Assembly (NCBI RefSeq): GCF_022201045.2
Contig: NC_068563.1
Coordinates: 806,001 to 870,000, forward strand
DNA: 64,000 nt
Source of the DNA: Citrus sinensis
Lineage: Eukaryota; Streptophyta; Magnoliopsida; Sapindales; Rutaceae
Reading direction: 5' to 3'
Shown here: in pieces, positions 11,443 to 27,294 of the stretch
Position numbering within the stretch: the stretch's first letter is position 1
Layout: each line of letters begins with the position of its first letter
Notes under the pieces: generated by a model
Database searches by the model: none
What the model saw: only the letters and a program-made list of their open reading frames with translations
Told to the model about the DNA's origin: nothing
Position numbers and translations under genes: made by a program

Positions 11443-14400
11443 ATGTTAGCTTCTTTGAGGGCAGCTCCTACACTTTGCTTATCGAAGAGAAGATATAGAA
11501 ATGGGTTCTGTTGCCGAGCGTCTACTCTCCAAAGCAACGCAAATGGAGACCGAAACAGCACCAACAACAATGGAAAGAACAAGAAGAAGATAGTCGTTGT
11601 TGGCTCTGGCTGGGCTGGCCTTGGTGCTGCTCATCATCTCAGCAAGCAGGTGCTTTATCCTCTTTCTGTGTGTATGTGAATTTTGACTTTGAATTTAGTG
11701 AAAAGGGTATTGGCGGAATTTTTTTTTTTGTTTGCAGGGATTTGATGTCACTGTACTTGATGATGGGAATGGCTTTGGCAGTCCTGATGATATCAGTATG
11801 CAGGGTAATAGATTTCAATTTTATCATAAGAGGAAATCAAGACAAAGATTATCATAGGGTGAGTTGAATTCATTCCATCTTATGAAGCCTAATAACAGTC
11901 CAATTTTTACTTTATGTTATAGGTTTTTGGTATCCTTTTCGGAATATCTTCAGTCTTGTTGATGAGCTGGGTATTAAACCCTTCACCGGCTGGATGAAAT
12001 CTGCACAATATTCAGAGGAGGGGTTGGAGGTATTTTAGAACTTTTCTTTTGGGCGAGACAGCTGTATTTGTCTATGAATTGCCTTACCGGAATAATTTTG
12101 CAGGTTGAATTTCCAATATTCCAAGATCTTAATCAGCTTCCAACTCCGCTAGGAACCTTGTTTTATACTCAAGTACACCTTGGATGCTATTTTGGTGTGT
12201 TGGAAAAAGTTTATTTGCTAAGCTTTGGCCTTTCTGTTAACTGATCTTCATCACACCATGTGCAGTTTTCTAGGCTACCATTAGTAGACAGGTTGACATC
12301 ACTCCCTCTAATGGCTGCAGGTACACTCCTTTTGTTTCTAGTCTTAGTTTTTTTGAAATGTTTAAATCAACTTCATCTGAACCGGATTGAAACCATGCGA
12401 TCAGTTTGTCTTTGAAGGTATTAATTACTTTCTAAACCTTGTTTTGCAGTAATTGACTTCGACAACACTGATGTAGCCTGGAGAAAATATGATTCAAGTA
12501 AGGATCATAATCATAGCTTTGGAATTCAGCTAGGAAATTTATTATTACTTGAATTGCTTACTCAAAGACGAATAGTTGAAGTGTCTTATTCAGAGGTTTG
12601 ACATGTAGTCACTGCAAGGGAACTTTTCAAACAGTTTGGGTGCTCGGAAAGGCTCTATCGGAATGTTATTGGTCCCTTGGTGCAAGTGGGTCTGTTTGCT
12701 CCTGCAGAACAATGTAGTGCTGCTGCAACTTTGGGAGTTCTGTACTTCATCATCCTTGCCCACCAGGTTGGACAGATTCAATTCCTTTGTGGAGAATAGC
12801 AGTTTTTTGATGAGTATCCTGTGTTCTGTGGATAGGTTTTGATAGATTATAAGCATCTAACTCGTCCGTGTCATTGTCAATAACTTTTCTTTTCTGTTGA
12901 TTGTTGGTTCATTTTGTGGATGGAAACAGAAAAATTTTGATTTGGTATGGTGTCGGGGGACACTTAGGGAGAAGATTTTTGAACCATGGATGGACTCCAT
13001 GAGGACTAGAGGCTGTGAATTTTTAGATGGTAGAAGAGTGACTGACTTCATATACGATGAAGAAAGATGTTGTATCTCAGATGTAGTTTGTGGCAAGGAG
13101 ACATATAGTGCCGGTGCAGTTGTCTTGGCAGTTGGAATTTCTACACTTCAAGAACTCATTAAGAATAGGTATTCTCTGTCACGCTTCCAATGCCTTTATC
13201 TTTTCTTACTTTTCTGAAGTTCATTTGATACTAGTTTGAATCTATGATAAACTGAAGTATTGATGAACAATATTACTGCTAGACCTTTATGGCCAGAAGG
13301 GATTATGCTTTAAGCAGTTTCATATCTATGTTAAATATATCATACTGCATATTTAACTTTATCTCTCATGCTACCCTGGTTTGACCAGCCATTGTTCTTT
13401 GTAGTGCAGCATATTGTGTAATAGGGAGGAGTTTCTGAAGGTTTTGAACCTAGCCAGCATTGATGTGGTCAGTGTTAAGCTCTGGTTTGACAAGAAGGTA
13501 TGTGCAAAGAATTCCCCTTCCCTTGTCATTTGCCAAAGCCTAGCAAAGAAACAGTTATCCTATTCCTGGATACTCTTGAGCTGCTATCATATAACCAGGT
13601 TACTGTTCCAAATGTGAGCAATGCTTGCTCTGGATTTGGTGATTCATTAGCATGGACCTTCTTTGACTTGAACAAAATTTATGACGAGCATAAAGATGAT
13701 TCTGCAACAGTTATACAAGCTGATTTTGTGAGTATTATATCCTATCTCTTTAATCTGTCGAAAGGAAGCTTTAGCCAGTACAATTCAACTGTGATTACTA
13801 ATTTCTGTCTGTCCAAAAATTCATGTGCAGTATCATGCTAACGAGTTAATGCCACTGAAAGACGATCAAGTAGTTGCAAAAGCTGTGTCTTATCTCTCAA
13901 AGTGCATCAAGGACTTCAGCACAGCAACTGTGATGGATCACAAAATCAGAAGATTTCCGAAATCCTTGACTCATTTTTTTCCAGGTAGTCTGCTATGAGT
14001 TTTAGTAGCAATGCGGAAAAAAATAACAATGAGAGCAAGGATGCCCATGGAAACGTATGCTTGCTTCCATGCTATGCTTGTGTAATTTGTCTGCATTTTA
14101 ATGTTTTAGATTTAAATCACTGCATTTACTTGGTCTTAGCAGAAAGATGGTCTACTCATATTCAATATGTGGTTAAGTAAGCACTTTGCCCATGAAAATT
14201 CATTTTTGTTTCCCTTATGGTTCGTTCCCAAAGGTTCATACAAGTACATGATGCGGGGTTTTACATCTTTCCCGAATTTGTTCATGGCTGGAGACTGGAT
14301 TACAACCCGGCATGGTTCATGGTCACAGGTCACATTCAAATTATTTCCTTTTCCTTCGTGATGAGAATTAATAAAATGAAATTCAATTTCTCAACATATG

Positions 14401-14596
14401 TTCTTCACAGGAGAGGTCTTATGTCACTGGACTCGAAGCTGCCAACCGGGTGGTCGACTATCTTGGAGATGGAAGCTTTTCTAAAATTATTCCAGTGGAG
14501 GAAGATGAACCTCACATTGAAGCATTGCGCACCGTCAACAGAAGATTTAATGAAATCAGAGCGCAGCTTCCTTTTTCAGATTACTTCCTTCAGTGA
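11443..14596 (+). CDS. Plastid FAD-dependent oxidoreductase, phytoene desaturase/amine oxidase-like
   Basis: Thirteen exons: 11443-11649, 11738-11804, 11923-12029, 12104-12172, 12266-12320, 12450-12497, 12609-12766, 12930-13168, 13410-13497, 13599-13727, 13831-13984, 14234-14328, 14411-14596. They join in phase to 533 aa. The first ~45 residues look like a transit peptide. A Rossmann FAD motif (VVVGSGWAGLGAA, glycines 54, 56, 59) is followed at the C-terminal end by NLFMAGDWI (Gly460-Asp461), the second FAD-binding motif of the amine oxidase/carotenoid desaturase fold. Substrate is unknown: such proteins are often auto-annotated 15-cis-phytoene desaturase-like, but this is not the canonical PDS or ZDS. 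The ATG at 11443 is the first in frame; the extension upstream of it has no ATG. Confidence 0.88.
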
Positions 14597-15560
14597 ACCT
14601 ATCATTGAATATGAAGATTTTCTGCGGCAATATCAATACACTTATCAAAGTTCTGTTTTCATTGCTACCACTTTACTCAATTGCTGCATTGACATTAAAG
14701 ATGCAAGCACTGGTTTTGTCCACAAAGTCTTAAAGTATAGATTGATTAATACTGAATGAGACAAACATCACCTGACTCTTATCTTACAAACTCTTTAACA
14801 ATCAACAATCTTTCAATTTTTTGTACATGATTTTGTCAATCTATACACTTTTAAAAGAGATGGATTTTCTAGCTATGAAAGTGACCTCTAAGCGAGGTGC
14901 AAGTAGTGTTTTAGTAGAACATACAAGAGCCTCCGAAGTAAATACAAAGTGACTGTCTGACTGAGGCTAAGATCTAAATTTAGCTTCAATGCCATGAAGC
15001 ACTCTTTTCAGAACCTAGGTCTTGAGTTTATTAGCCACTAGGCTGAGAACTCACAATTGTCAGGTTATGGGTTCGAGTCCCCATAATGTATTGCAGAGGT
15101 TTAATTTTCTTATTTAATTGAAGTAAAGATAATTTTCTTTCTTTCGAAATGTGAGTGGAGTAGACGTCTCTTGAATATTAGAGAGGATAAAAATTTAAGT
15201 AAATTTTATAAAAATTAATGTAAATTAGTTTCAATAATAGTCTGATTTGTAAATATCAATTGTATTATTGAACAATAATTTCATGTAATAAAAAAAAAAA
15301 AAAGCCTTAGAGTTTATTGACGTGTGTGTGTGTAAGCGACTTACAAGTATGATATGATTTATATGCACATTTATGTATGTGGGATTATGGGCAAATTTTT
15401 ATTTTCAAATATTTAGAATAGAATCCCGTCCCTTCGTAGACTTGTAAGCTCACATATAACAAAGCTAATCAATTTCATAAAAAAAAAAGAAAAGCAAAGC
15501 GAATCGGCCAATGTCCCAACAAAGTTCTAATTATGAACAACAAGAAGCATCCTAATTAAA
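14597..15560. other. Spacer between FAD oxidoreductase and V-ATPase B gene
   Basis: The first part is 3' UTR of the oxidoreductase gene. A SINE candidate lies at about 15020-15215 (listed). The rest is AT-rich and has no gene. A short frame at 15565-15810 lies in the promoter of the next gene and is not called. Confidence 0.55.
15020..15215 (+). mobile_element. tRNA-type SINE, copy 1
   Basis: A pol III-like promoter is seen. An A-box-like stretch, ttagccactaggctgagaac (about 15031-15050), is followed by a near-perfect B box, gggttcgagtccc (15069-15081). About 65 bases on is a 3' module (cgaaatgtgagtggagtaga, then ctcttgaatatt) that is shared with the reverse-strand copy at 52965-53190. The gagaac...ctcacaat block just after the A box is shared with the copy near 59.3 kb. 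It does not fold as an ordinary tRNA gene. Confidence 0.65.
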
Positions 15561-15679
15561 ACACATGCATGATAAGGGCCCTTTCAGAGGTCATGGACAT
15601 GCTCAGGCTGCTCAGCCCGTTACAACCCCAACGAATGTCATCATCAATCCGAGAACTTGCGAGATAAAGTGCACGCACT

Positions 15680-15690
15680 GCCACGTGTCA
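15680..15690. promoter_or_regulatory. G-box/ABRE upstream of the V-ATPase B gene
   Basis: The sequence gccacgtgtca contains the CACGTG core and ACGTGTC, the pattern bound by bZIP/bHLH factors (ABA or light response). It lies about 300 bases before the presumed leader, which starts in a CT-rich stretch at 15930-15962. Function is inferred only. Confidence 0.45.
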
Positions 15691-15928
15691 GCATCTGCGG
15701 CTATCGCAATAACGGACGCGCTAGATCCTGCGCATCTCTTCAATGAACTTTCCTCACCATGTCCAATCCCTACACGCCGCATCATTCTCAACTCTTCAAT
15801 TTTACATTAATGTCCCAGTGATTTATGATAATTACGAATATTGCCATTTAAAATTTTAGATAGCAAAGAAAAAAAAAAAATAGATATTAGAGCTCAATTT
15901 TATTCTTTTATTCCATCTCTCATTGCCC

Positions 15929-15930
<2 letters not shown>

Positions 15931-15962
<32 letters not shown>
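15931..15962. repeat. (CT)n microsatellite in the V-ATPase B leader
   Basis: A pyrimidine CT repeat sits just before the predicted 5' UTR intron. CT-rich leaders are common near plant transcription starts. Confidence 0.85.
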
Positions 15963-15965
<3 letters not shown>

Positions 15966-15983
15966 ACAGAGATCACAAGAAAG

Positions 15984-16536
15984 GTACGCCTCTTTTTAGA
16001 TCCAATCCCCATAATTCTTATTCATTTACTTCGATTTAATTTTATCTAATTTAGTTTAATTGCACTCAGTATAATCCAGATTTAAGTTCATTAGATCCTG
16101 TGATTTTTTTTTCCTCTTCATCTTTTTAATTTAAATTCTTACCACTAATGATTCGGGATTTTGTCTTGTTTATGCATTAAATTCAGGAAATAGAAGGGTT
16201 TTTAAAGTTTGAATTTGTATCATATTCTTTTTTGTTAGTTACAGGTTGGATTCCAGAATGTTAGCTTAATTTAGTTAGTCGCTTTCAATATGATTCAATT
16301 ATTGCTTTAGAAGAGGGAGTTTATTTGCTTTTTGAGTTTCTGAATTGTTGGGTCAATTGTGTAGTTTTCAGATTAATCTAGTTTGTGGTGCTGATCAAGC
16401 AACTTTTTGATGCTGTTTTTTAATCTGGAGTCCTAGTTATCATTTTTTTCACGAATTGCTTTGCTGTTTTATTTATGAATGTTGCTTTTGTTTGACACCT
16501 TTGATGACTTTGTTGTTTTTCCTTCCCCTTTTTCAG
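15984..16536 (+). other. Predicted 5' UTR intron of the V-ATPase B gene
   Basis: A strong donor (aaag|gtacgc at 15983/15984) and an acceptor (tttttcag at 16536) enclose 553 bases. Removal leaves a 25-base leader segment before the ATG at 16562. A leader intron is common in highly expressed plant housekeeping genes and often raises expression. Confidence 0.6.
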
Positions 16537-16561
16537 ACCAAAAAAAGAAAAAAAATTGAAA

Positions 16562-20536
<3,975 letters not shown>

Positions 20537-21313
20537 TGAAGAAGCCCTCTCGTACTGACATGTACCTTGCTGCCTCATTGGTTTTGTCTACAATTTGTTT
20601 ATTCACCAGCTTTTTGATATAGGTTGCATTTCTCCGTTGAGCAGAAATAATAAAGGTTGTAGTCCACTTGAGGCCCCCGTGCGAAGCTCTTCGTCTGGTC
20701 AAAAGATGCAAATATTCTTTCAGCGGAGTGCTTTTTAGATCTTGTAATTCCTGTATCTTCTATTTATTAGTGTGGTCTGGATACTTTTTCTCAAAATTGA
20801 AACCATGGTAGTGAGGATTATAATGCCCAAGTTTGATGATTATTCTATTTATCCTGTAATTCTGTCTTTGTTGGACTTTTTCCTTGAGAGGGAAAAAAAC
20901 CTGTTCGATGTTTTTCAAAATGCGTTTGGCATGTTTTTAACTAATTGTATTACATGTTCATGTTCAATAATAATCTCAACTTTGCAAACGCGATTTCCCA
21001 AGTGCTGCTCTAATCGCAATTTAAAATGAAATCAAATGTAAACATATCTACAAAATTTGATGGTTTTCAAGATTCTATAACAACAGTGTTGAAGAGAAAG
21101 CGGTCTTTCATTAGCCTTTTGAAAACGTCTAACAAAATCGGCATCATCTCCACCCTTCCAATACATTGTGCATACCTTTTTAGGAAAATCCATGTATAAA
21201 GGGAAAGAAAATCAATGAGGTCCGGAATATTCCTCATCCTGAATGATAAAGGAAGGAACTAATAGAGGCTAAATATCCATTATTCAGATAGAGCAAATGG
21301 ATCTTACTGAATC
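20537..21313. other. Convergent 3' ends, V-ATPase B / DUF616 gene
   Basis: This stretch is 3' UTR of both flanking genes plus spacer. Nothing else is supported; short frames such as 20772-21029 show no domain. Confidence 0.6.
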
Positions 21314-24300
21314 TCAGCCTGCTTTTGATGTTCTTGCTACAGGTGGCAGGACAACTAAGTCAAGGTTCCCTGGATAAGGAGTCCAGAAGCCTAATCCACC
21401 CCTACCTTCTATCATACTGCTACCATTCCCCTTTAATTCGTCCCGTGATTTTACCCACTCTATTTTAGAAGAATGCTCTCTGGTATGTGGGTGCAACACA
21501 AACAGTGAGTTATACTCGCAATTTGGGAACATATAGAACTTGAACAAACCCTTTAATCTATAGACAACATAGCCAAAACTCAGCTGATCTCTGGGTGTTA
21601 AGAGATTGACTTCATTGAACCACAAGCAGCTAAACAAGTTACTCAATGCAGTATGTTCTCTTATGATGACAGCACCCTCTGGTACATCTGCAATATGTAA
21701 AATTTTGTTGGTAACATGAACGAGTAATTGCATATAACAAAGTCTAAATGGAGCACTCTTAGAAGGTCTTTCAAAGGCGAATGAAATAACTAAACAGCAA
21801 ATAGGCTTGTCTGAGTCCTGACTGCAGTTTGTCAGGAAGCAGCCCTAATATTCAATTGAAGACAAAGGCCAAATAAAGCTATGTGTTTTTCATAAACTTG
21901 CCGCAACATATAATACAAGTCTTATAAGTTGCCTCGTGGTTACAGTTTTTCCTCCAAGAATACAGGCACTCTTGATCATAAGGTTTCCTTTTACTTATAT
22001 AGTGAAATATTGTTATTCTTAAAACTGAGAGGTCAGATGTTCAAAGTTCACATAAAAACCAGATGACAAAACCAAAGCAAATATTGAGTAAAGTTGTAAC
22101 ATTCTTCTTACCACTAATGGTGTTTTTCTTTATACTCCATGGCTCCATTCCTTCATAGCGGTAAATTTTCATCTGATAATCAATAAGAGGTCGGGCATAC
22201 CGCTTCCTTCTCTTATTTGCATCAGCTTCCTCGTATATGCTGCGATGATGTTTATGCTGAGCAATAGCAAAGGTATGCTTTCCACGCCATAAGTATCTGC
22301 AGAACAAAGATAATTGATGATATCAAGACACTCCTCCACTGTAACCATAGAGGAAGAGGGGCAGGGGCGAACCTTCATCCGCATGCTTATGAACTTATTT
22401 AACTAAAACTGAGTTGAGTTTTCATTTTCAGATTACTAGAGCAACCAAAAATCATAACAGTTTAAAATTCAGTTTCTGGCAACTTCATGAACACAAATAT
22501 ACCTTTCAAGAATTAGTAATGGATCAACAATCAGCTCCATTTTACCATCAATCCAAATGCTATACTGTGCTTGAGGAAACAACCTATGGGTTAAAATCTT
22601 AGGAACCTTCCCATTCCTTCTGGGCTCATCATAAGGTGGATGCTTCAGTAAAATAAGACGCCAAATACCCACCCACTGCCCACCTGCGGAATCTTCCTTG
22701 ATGGTAACATTCTTCCTTATGAATTTAAGAGATACCTCATCCATCACCATAAGAAAACAGAAGAGCTTCTTAGAGCGGCGACTAATGTTGGAAGGCTGAT
22801 GAGGAACATCATATCCATCAAAAATCCCCGATGCAACAACAAATTTACACTTCTTAACATATTTGACATCCAAGGGAGACATTTCAGCTCCACCATTTCG
22901 CATAAATCCACAGTGCACCTGAATAAAAGAGCACATTGCAAAAGAAATGAAACTAACCTAAATTTATGATGGAAAGTTAAAACAACTACTTTTAAATACC
23001 AATAAACCTTTTTTTTTTTGGCTGAAAGAACCAATAACTAATTAAAAGAGTAGAAAATAATGACTACACATAGAAAATTTAATTTCACCTTCATGTTAGA
23101 ATTTAATTTGAAACTCTCTTCTCTTTGCAACCAGCTTTGATGTCCTCCAAAGAGAGGGGATGACTGAGATCCATTATGCACAAACTCATCCTCCAAAAAG
23201 TAGGTTAGATTTTTGACAATTGTGTCGGGAGTTCTTTCCTTTGGAATAAAAATTGTGTTAGGGTCATCCACAGTGGGAATTGGGCAACCTAATCAATGTA
23301 GCTAGAATCAGTATCATTTACTTGAACAACATTGAGGTCAATACTGCAATTAAGAGATGTTGCTATAAGCTTACGATGTTGTGATTTTGGAACAAGCCCC
23401 ATTGTGTCTAACATAATAAATACCTTGCCCTGTTTGTTGCAGATTGCTGCATATCAAGAAGAAACCATAACATCACTTCAACACTGAATCAACAGAGAGT
23501 TTTCACCAAATAAAGTTATTTAATAACATCAGTCCACTCAAGAACGAGAGCATCACAAATTTCAGGAAGTAAAAGCAATTCTTGATCTACTCCAAAACTA
23601 CCTAACCCTAAAAATTATTCCAGAATGACAACATAATGTACAAAATAACCTCTCATCAAAAGAGGCTTAAATCAAGTAATGGTCCTTTTTGGAGTCAAGC
23701 TACCTAACTTTTAACACAGACTTCAGCACTGAATATTTTAACACAGACATAAGATTCATGATTCAGTTTCCGTCTCTTTATTCCACACAGGATAAGTTAC
23801 TAATGATTTAAATGCCAGCAGCAAATGAACAGATGAAAAGTTTAAAATAGCACAAAATAAATTGCAAAATAAACTTCAAATCTCCCTAATACCTGAAAAG
23901 AAAGCCAAAGAAGATTGACAAGACCAGACATGAAATAATAATACAACAAGAATGAGTAACATCCACGCAATGCCAGCTACAAGAACCAATCTAATAAATC
24001 CTCTCTTCCACACGATCTTCATCGGATAATCTTGAGGAAACCTCGGAGAAAATAAACCTACTTCAGCATCTGCATCATCAGCACATATCTTAATTCTTTA
24101 GCCAAAATAAAGCAATGCCACACTGAAACAATGCTAAACCAAAACTCCATTAGATAAAAGCATAATCTTTTGTTTCTACACTCAAAACCCATGCAAAGAA
24201 ATCACTTCCCATCAGCTTAAAATTCATAAAAATATAACCTCTTTCACTTCTTGTGATAAAATTCATAAAGCCCATTAATTAAAAAAAAAAATTCATAGCC

Positions 24301-24423
24301 TTTTATGATATCAAGAAAGAAAAGAAATAGTTTTCACTTGCCTTGGGTACGAAGGGTTTGATGATTTCGATCCCCTCTCCTGTTTAAGCGCGAAGAGTAA
24401 GAAGATAGAGCCTTGCTCTCCAT
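21314..24423 (-). CDS. DUF616 glycosyltransferase-like protein (MUCI70/TOD1 type), type II membrane
   Basis: Six exons on the minus strand (24423-24342, 24069-23893, 23288-23089, 22918-22503, 22296-22112, 21687-21314) join in phase to 477 aa. A short basic cytosolic tail is followed by one membrane anchor (about residues 55-73, LVLVAGIAWMLLILVVLLF). The lumenal DUF616 domain contains CGFMRNGG, YSIWIDGKMEL (a DxD-like site is not obvious) and HPHTREHSSKIEWVKSRDEL. The family includes MUCI70 (pectin/mucilage synthesis) and TOD1 (annotated as a ceramidase in pollen), so the reaction is uncertain; a Golgi location is likely. Intron 1 uses a GC donor (AAG|GCAAGT), and the reading phase supports this junction. 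Confidence 0.88.
24069..24342 (-). other. GC-AG intron 1 of the DUF616 gene
   Basis: The exon ends ...ACCCAAG and the intron begins GCAAGTG, the full GC-AG consensus AG|GCAAGT. It ends gatgatgcag, with exon 2 starting at 24069. Only this join gives CAA G|AT GCT GAA and an open frame into the membrane anchor. Using the GT four bases downstream would place a stop at once. The outer bases given are the last base of exon 1 and the first base of exon 2. Confidence 0.8.
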
Positions 24424-25665
24424 TATCACTCAGCTTGATGAACACAGTAAAATGTTGATCAAAATCATGCCAATTGGAGTATATTAACAAAGTAGCAGCA
24501 CTTGCTAACGCGCTAAAAACACGAAAAAGGGAAAAAAAAAAAAGGCTCAAACTTTTTACTTATTGACAATTTATGAAGTTATTGAAACAATAATTTTTTT
24601 GAATCCTGAAGGGGTAGCTAAAGAATCCAATTAAGAACGAAAAAGGAAGAAACTTTGAGGGGGCACAAGTGGATATAGAAAGAATGTAAGAACTGTCCAG
24701 ATCTAAGCAAACTTGTGAAAGCTAATGATTCAAAATTTCTAATCTCGAATAATTAGATCTATAAAAAGAATTCAATTAAACTTGATTCACTCACCCACCC
24801 AGTGCCTGAGATTCTCCAAAGCTCAAGCACTCCATGCGCCTCCGTCAAACGGCGTAGTTTTAAGTGACTGTGTATAACTAAAAGAGAAAAGAACTGCGAA
24901 CTCCCTAATGTTTGGGAAAAGGAACGTAAAGTCTCTTAATATTTCACGAAAGATATATAACCTCCATTTTTATCAATAAATTTAATTTATTTTAATAATA
25001 AATTTATTTTTAATATATAATTATCTTTATGTCCCTATAATAAATAAATTAATATATTAACATAAGACATATAGTTGATAACGTGTATAATAGAATAAAT
25101 AACATTTTACTTAAAATTTAAAATTATATCTATTTTTAGACTGAATTATTTACTCTAAATTATCAATATACATTTCCAATAAAAAATTATGAATGATGAA
25201 TCAAATTAAAATTCACTCTAAAAATAATAAAAAATTTAGATAAAAGACAATTATATTTTAATTTTAAGTTTTAAAAAAAGTTTTTTATTTCATTACACAC
25301 ATGATATATCTTAAGTCAATATATTAATTTATTTATTATAGTGACATAATAATAATAATTATAAATTATAAATAAATTTATTATTAAAACAAACAGAATT
25401 TATTAACAAAAATGAGGTTATATGTCTTTTTTAAAATGTTAAGGGAGTTTATGTCATTTTTTCGAACGCTAGGGTTCACATGCTGAAACTTTGCAACGGT
25501 GTCGTTTTTTGCAGTGAAAATAACACACAGGTTCACACGCTGACGTTCGTCTTCCTCCTCCATTGACAACTTAAATAGGGTTTGCGATTTCCGATCAAGT
25601 TTTAATTTTCTTTGGGGAATTCTGTTCTATTGTTGAGTGATTTGGTGACAAAGAAGAAAGAGAGA
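24424..25665. promoter_or_regulatory. Divergent intergenic region, DUF616 gene / INO80 subunit C
   Basis: About 1.2 kb serves two divergent promoters. Nearly half of it is a long inverted-repeat element (24903-25474, listed). The remaining parts are short proximal promoter and leader sequence with no firm motif call. Confidence 0.5.
24903..25474. mobile_element. Long-TIR MITE between divergent promoters
   Basis: The left arm from about 24903 (ccctaatgtttgggaaaa, later agatatataacctccatttt and taataataaatttatttt) matches the reverse complement of the right arm ending at 25474 (ccctagcgttcgaaaaaa, agacatataacctcattttt, taataataaatttattta). Arms are roughly 180-200 bp with many small differences, so the copy is old. 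No coding capacity is present. A clear target duplication was not found. A Mutator-type non-autonomous element is likely by resemblance to the 28.15 kb element. Confidence 0.7.
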
Positions 25666-27294
25666 ATGGAAGCAGAGGTGATAGAAGCAGAGCTTGTGCT
25701 GCCAACGTACATGAGTTTCAAGAGAATACAAATGTATGAAAAGTACCCCAAAGGCCAGTCAAGGGGCAGGCATTGGAAACATCTCAAGCAAATTCTTCAA
25801 GCTGAGAATTATCAGAATTACCCTCCTGATGAACCCAATTGTAAGTTGATGCAAATTCTTCAAACAGTATGGAAAACACAAAATAAACCCTCTTATGCTT
25901 TTAAATTGTTTGTAAATTTTGATACATGATCGAAGAAGTTATTTTACAGTTGCCCTTTCGTTTGCTCTCTTAGAATATATATACAGTGGACAATATGAGC
26001 AGCACTACCGTGGCTGGTGTTTAGATAATCCAAAACCTCCACACTATTTACGTCACGTGTCCTACTGCTCACCATATTGTGAGCGTAGCTGGTAATGCGG
26101 TGCAATATGGGTTGTTTTCTTAGTTGAGGTGTTAAGTTGTTTAATGCAATTGCTAAACTGATAGGGTATGGAATGTCATTCATTCTTTAGTTGTGTGTGA
26201 AACCCTTTGTATGTGGGCTGTTTTGTACCGATTCTGTGAGCCTGATTTTGAGGAGATGTAATAAGTGTGAAAAGAAAGGATTTTGCTTCATCCGTTACGC
26301 ACTACTTTGAGTGAGGTTATTTGGATTGAGGGGGCGTTTATTGATACTAATGGAGCAGATTTGATATGATTTGTATTAACAATGTCGGAGTTTGGTTTGC
26401 ATATAGATGGTTTGAACCTGTACTTGATTAAGCATCTGAATGCAAATTCTCATTTAAACTTTGACATGATCTTGATCAATGTGAGCTTATGTGTTGAATA
26501 GCCTTTTTTATTTATTTTACTACTTCAATGACCTTCTTTGGATTTCAGAGATTTGGAGCGTTTGCCATAATTCTCCATGATATTGTAATTGACTAGATGA
26601 TGAGAAATAATTGTAACTAAATGTGTGGGGTTTGTTGTGTGTTCACTATTTGTTTAGGCTGCACAGCCACAAAGTAGCATCCTCAGGAAGCTGAAAAATA
26701 TAACACCTATACTATTGTTTCATTTCCATAGTCCCAGAAACCTGAGAAAGACACTCCATGTTGGATCTCTAAGATTATAAGATTTTACCCTCTTTTATCT
26801 TCTGTTTTTTTTTTCACAAAATTCAGTCGTAGTTCATCTGATGAAAAATTTCACCCCTTCATTCTATTTTCTTTTGCAGATGTTAATATTGAATCTCCAC
26901 CATCTATGCATCCTTGCAAGAGAATTTGTGATATAACAGGATTTGAGGTATGTGGAACTATGGAAGAGGATTTTTTTCCCTAAATTCATTTCACTATCAT
27001 TCATGTCATCAATCCAGTCATTCAGATGCCATGTTGATACACTATAAATTTTATTTAAACAAAATAAAACAAAAAGAGACTTCTATATTGAGTCAGGAAT
27101 TGCGATTAAATCTTGCTAAGTTGTAATCTCAGTAGATGTTAACTTTTTAGCGTACCATGCAGGCTCCTTACTATGATCCCAGAACAAATCTTCGCTATGC
27201 GAATGCTGAAGTCTTCAAGCTTGTAAGATCACTTCCAAATGAGTATGTGCAGAGATACTTGGCTTTGAGAAATGCAGCCGTAGTTCTCAAGTAA
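25666..27294 (+). CDS. INO80 complex subunit C (Ies6-like), YL1_C domain
   Basis: Three exons (25666-25840, 26880-26947, 27163-27294) join in phase to 124 aa. The C-terminal half is a YL1_C domain ([20 protein letters not shown], then [10 protein letters not shown] and [13 protein letters not shown]), about residues 69-124, as in yeast Ies6 and human INO80C. Ies6 pairs with Arp5 and couples ATP hydrolysis to nucleosome sliding in the INO80 chromatin remodeller, in the nucleus. The N-terminal half ([30 protein letters not shown]) is the conserved Ies6 lead-in, so this is not the larger SWR1 subunit YL1/Swc2. Start: the first ATG in frame. Intron 1 is just over 1 kb. Confidence 0.93.

Noticed and set aside
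15069-15081. A tRNA gene, because of a near-perfect B box
   Set aside because: No acceptor stem or anticodon arm could be folded around it; shared tails with other copies fit a SINE better.
23360-23450. Possible additional exon between DUF616 exons 2 and 3
   Set aside because: Exon 2 joins directly to exon 3 in correct phase (G|GT TGC CCA), and the candidate has no good paired splice sites.
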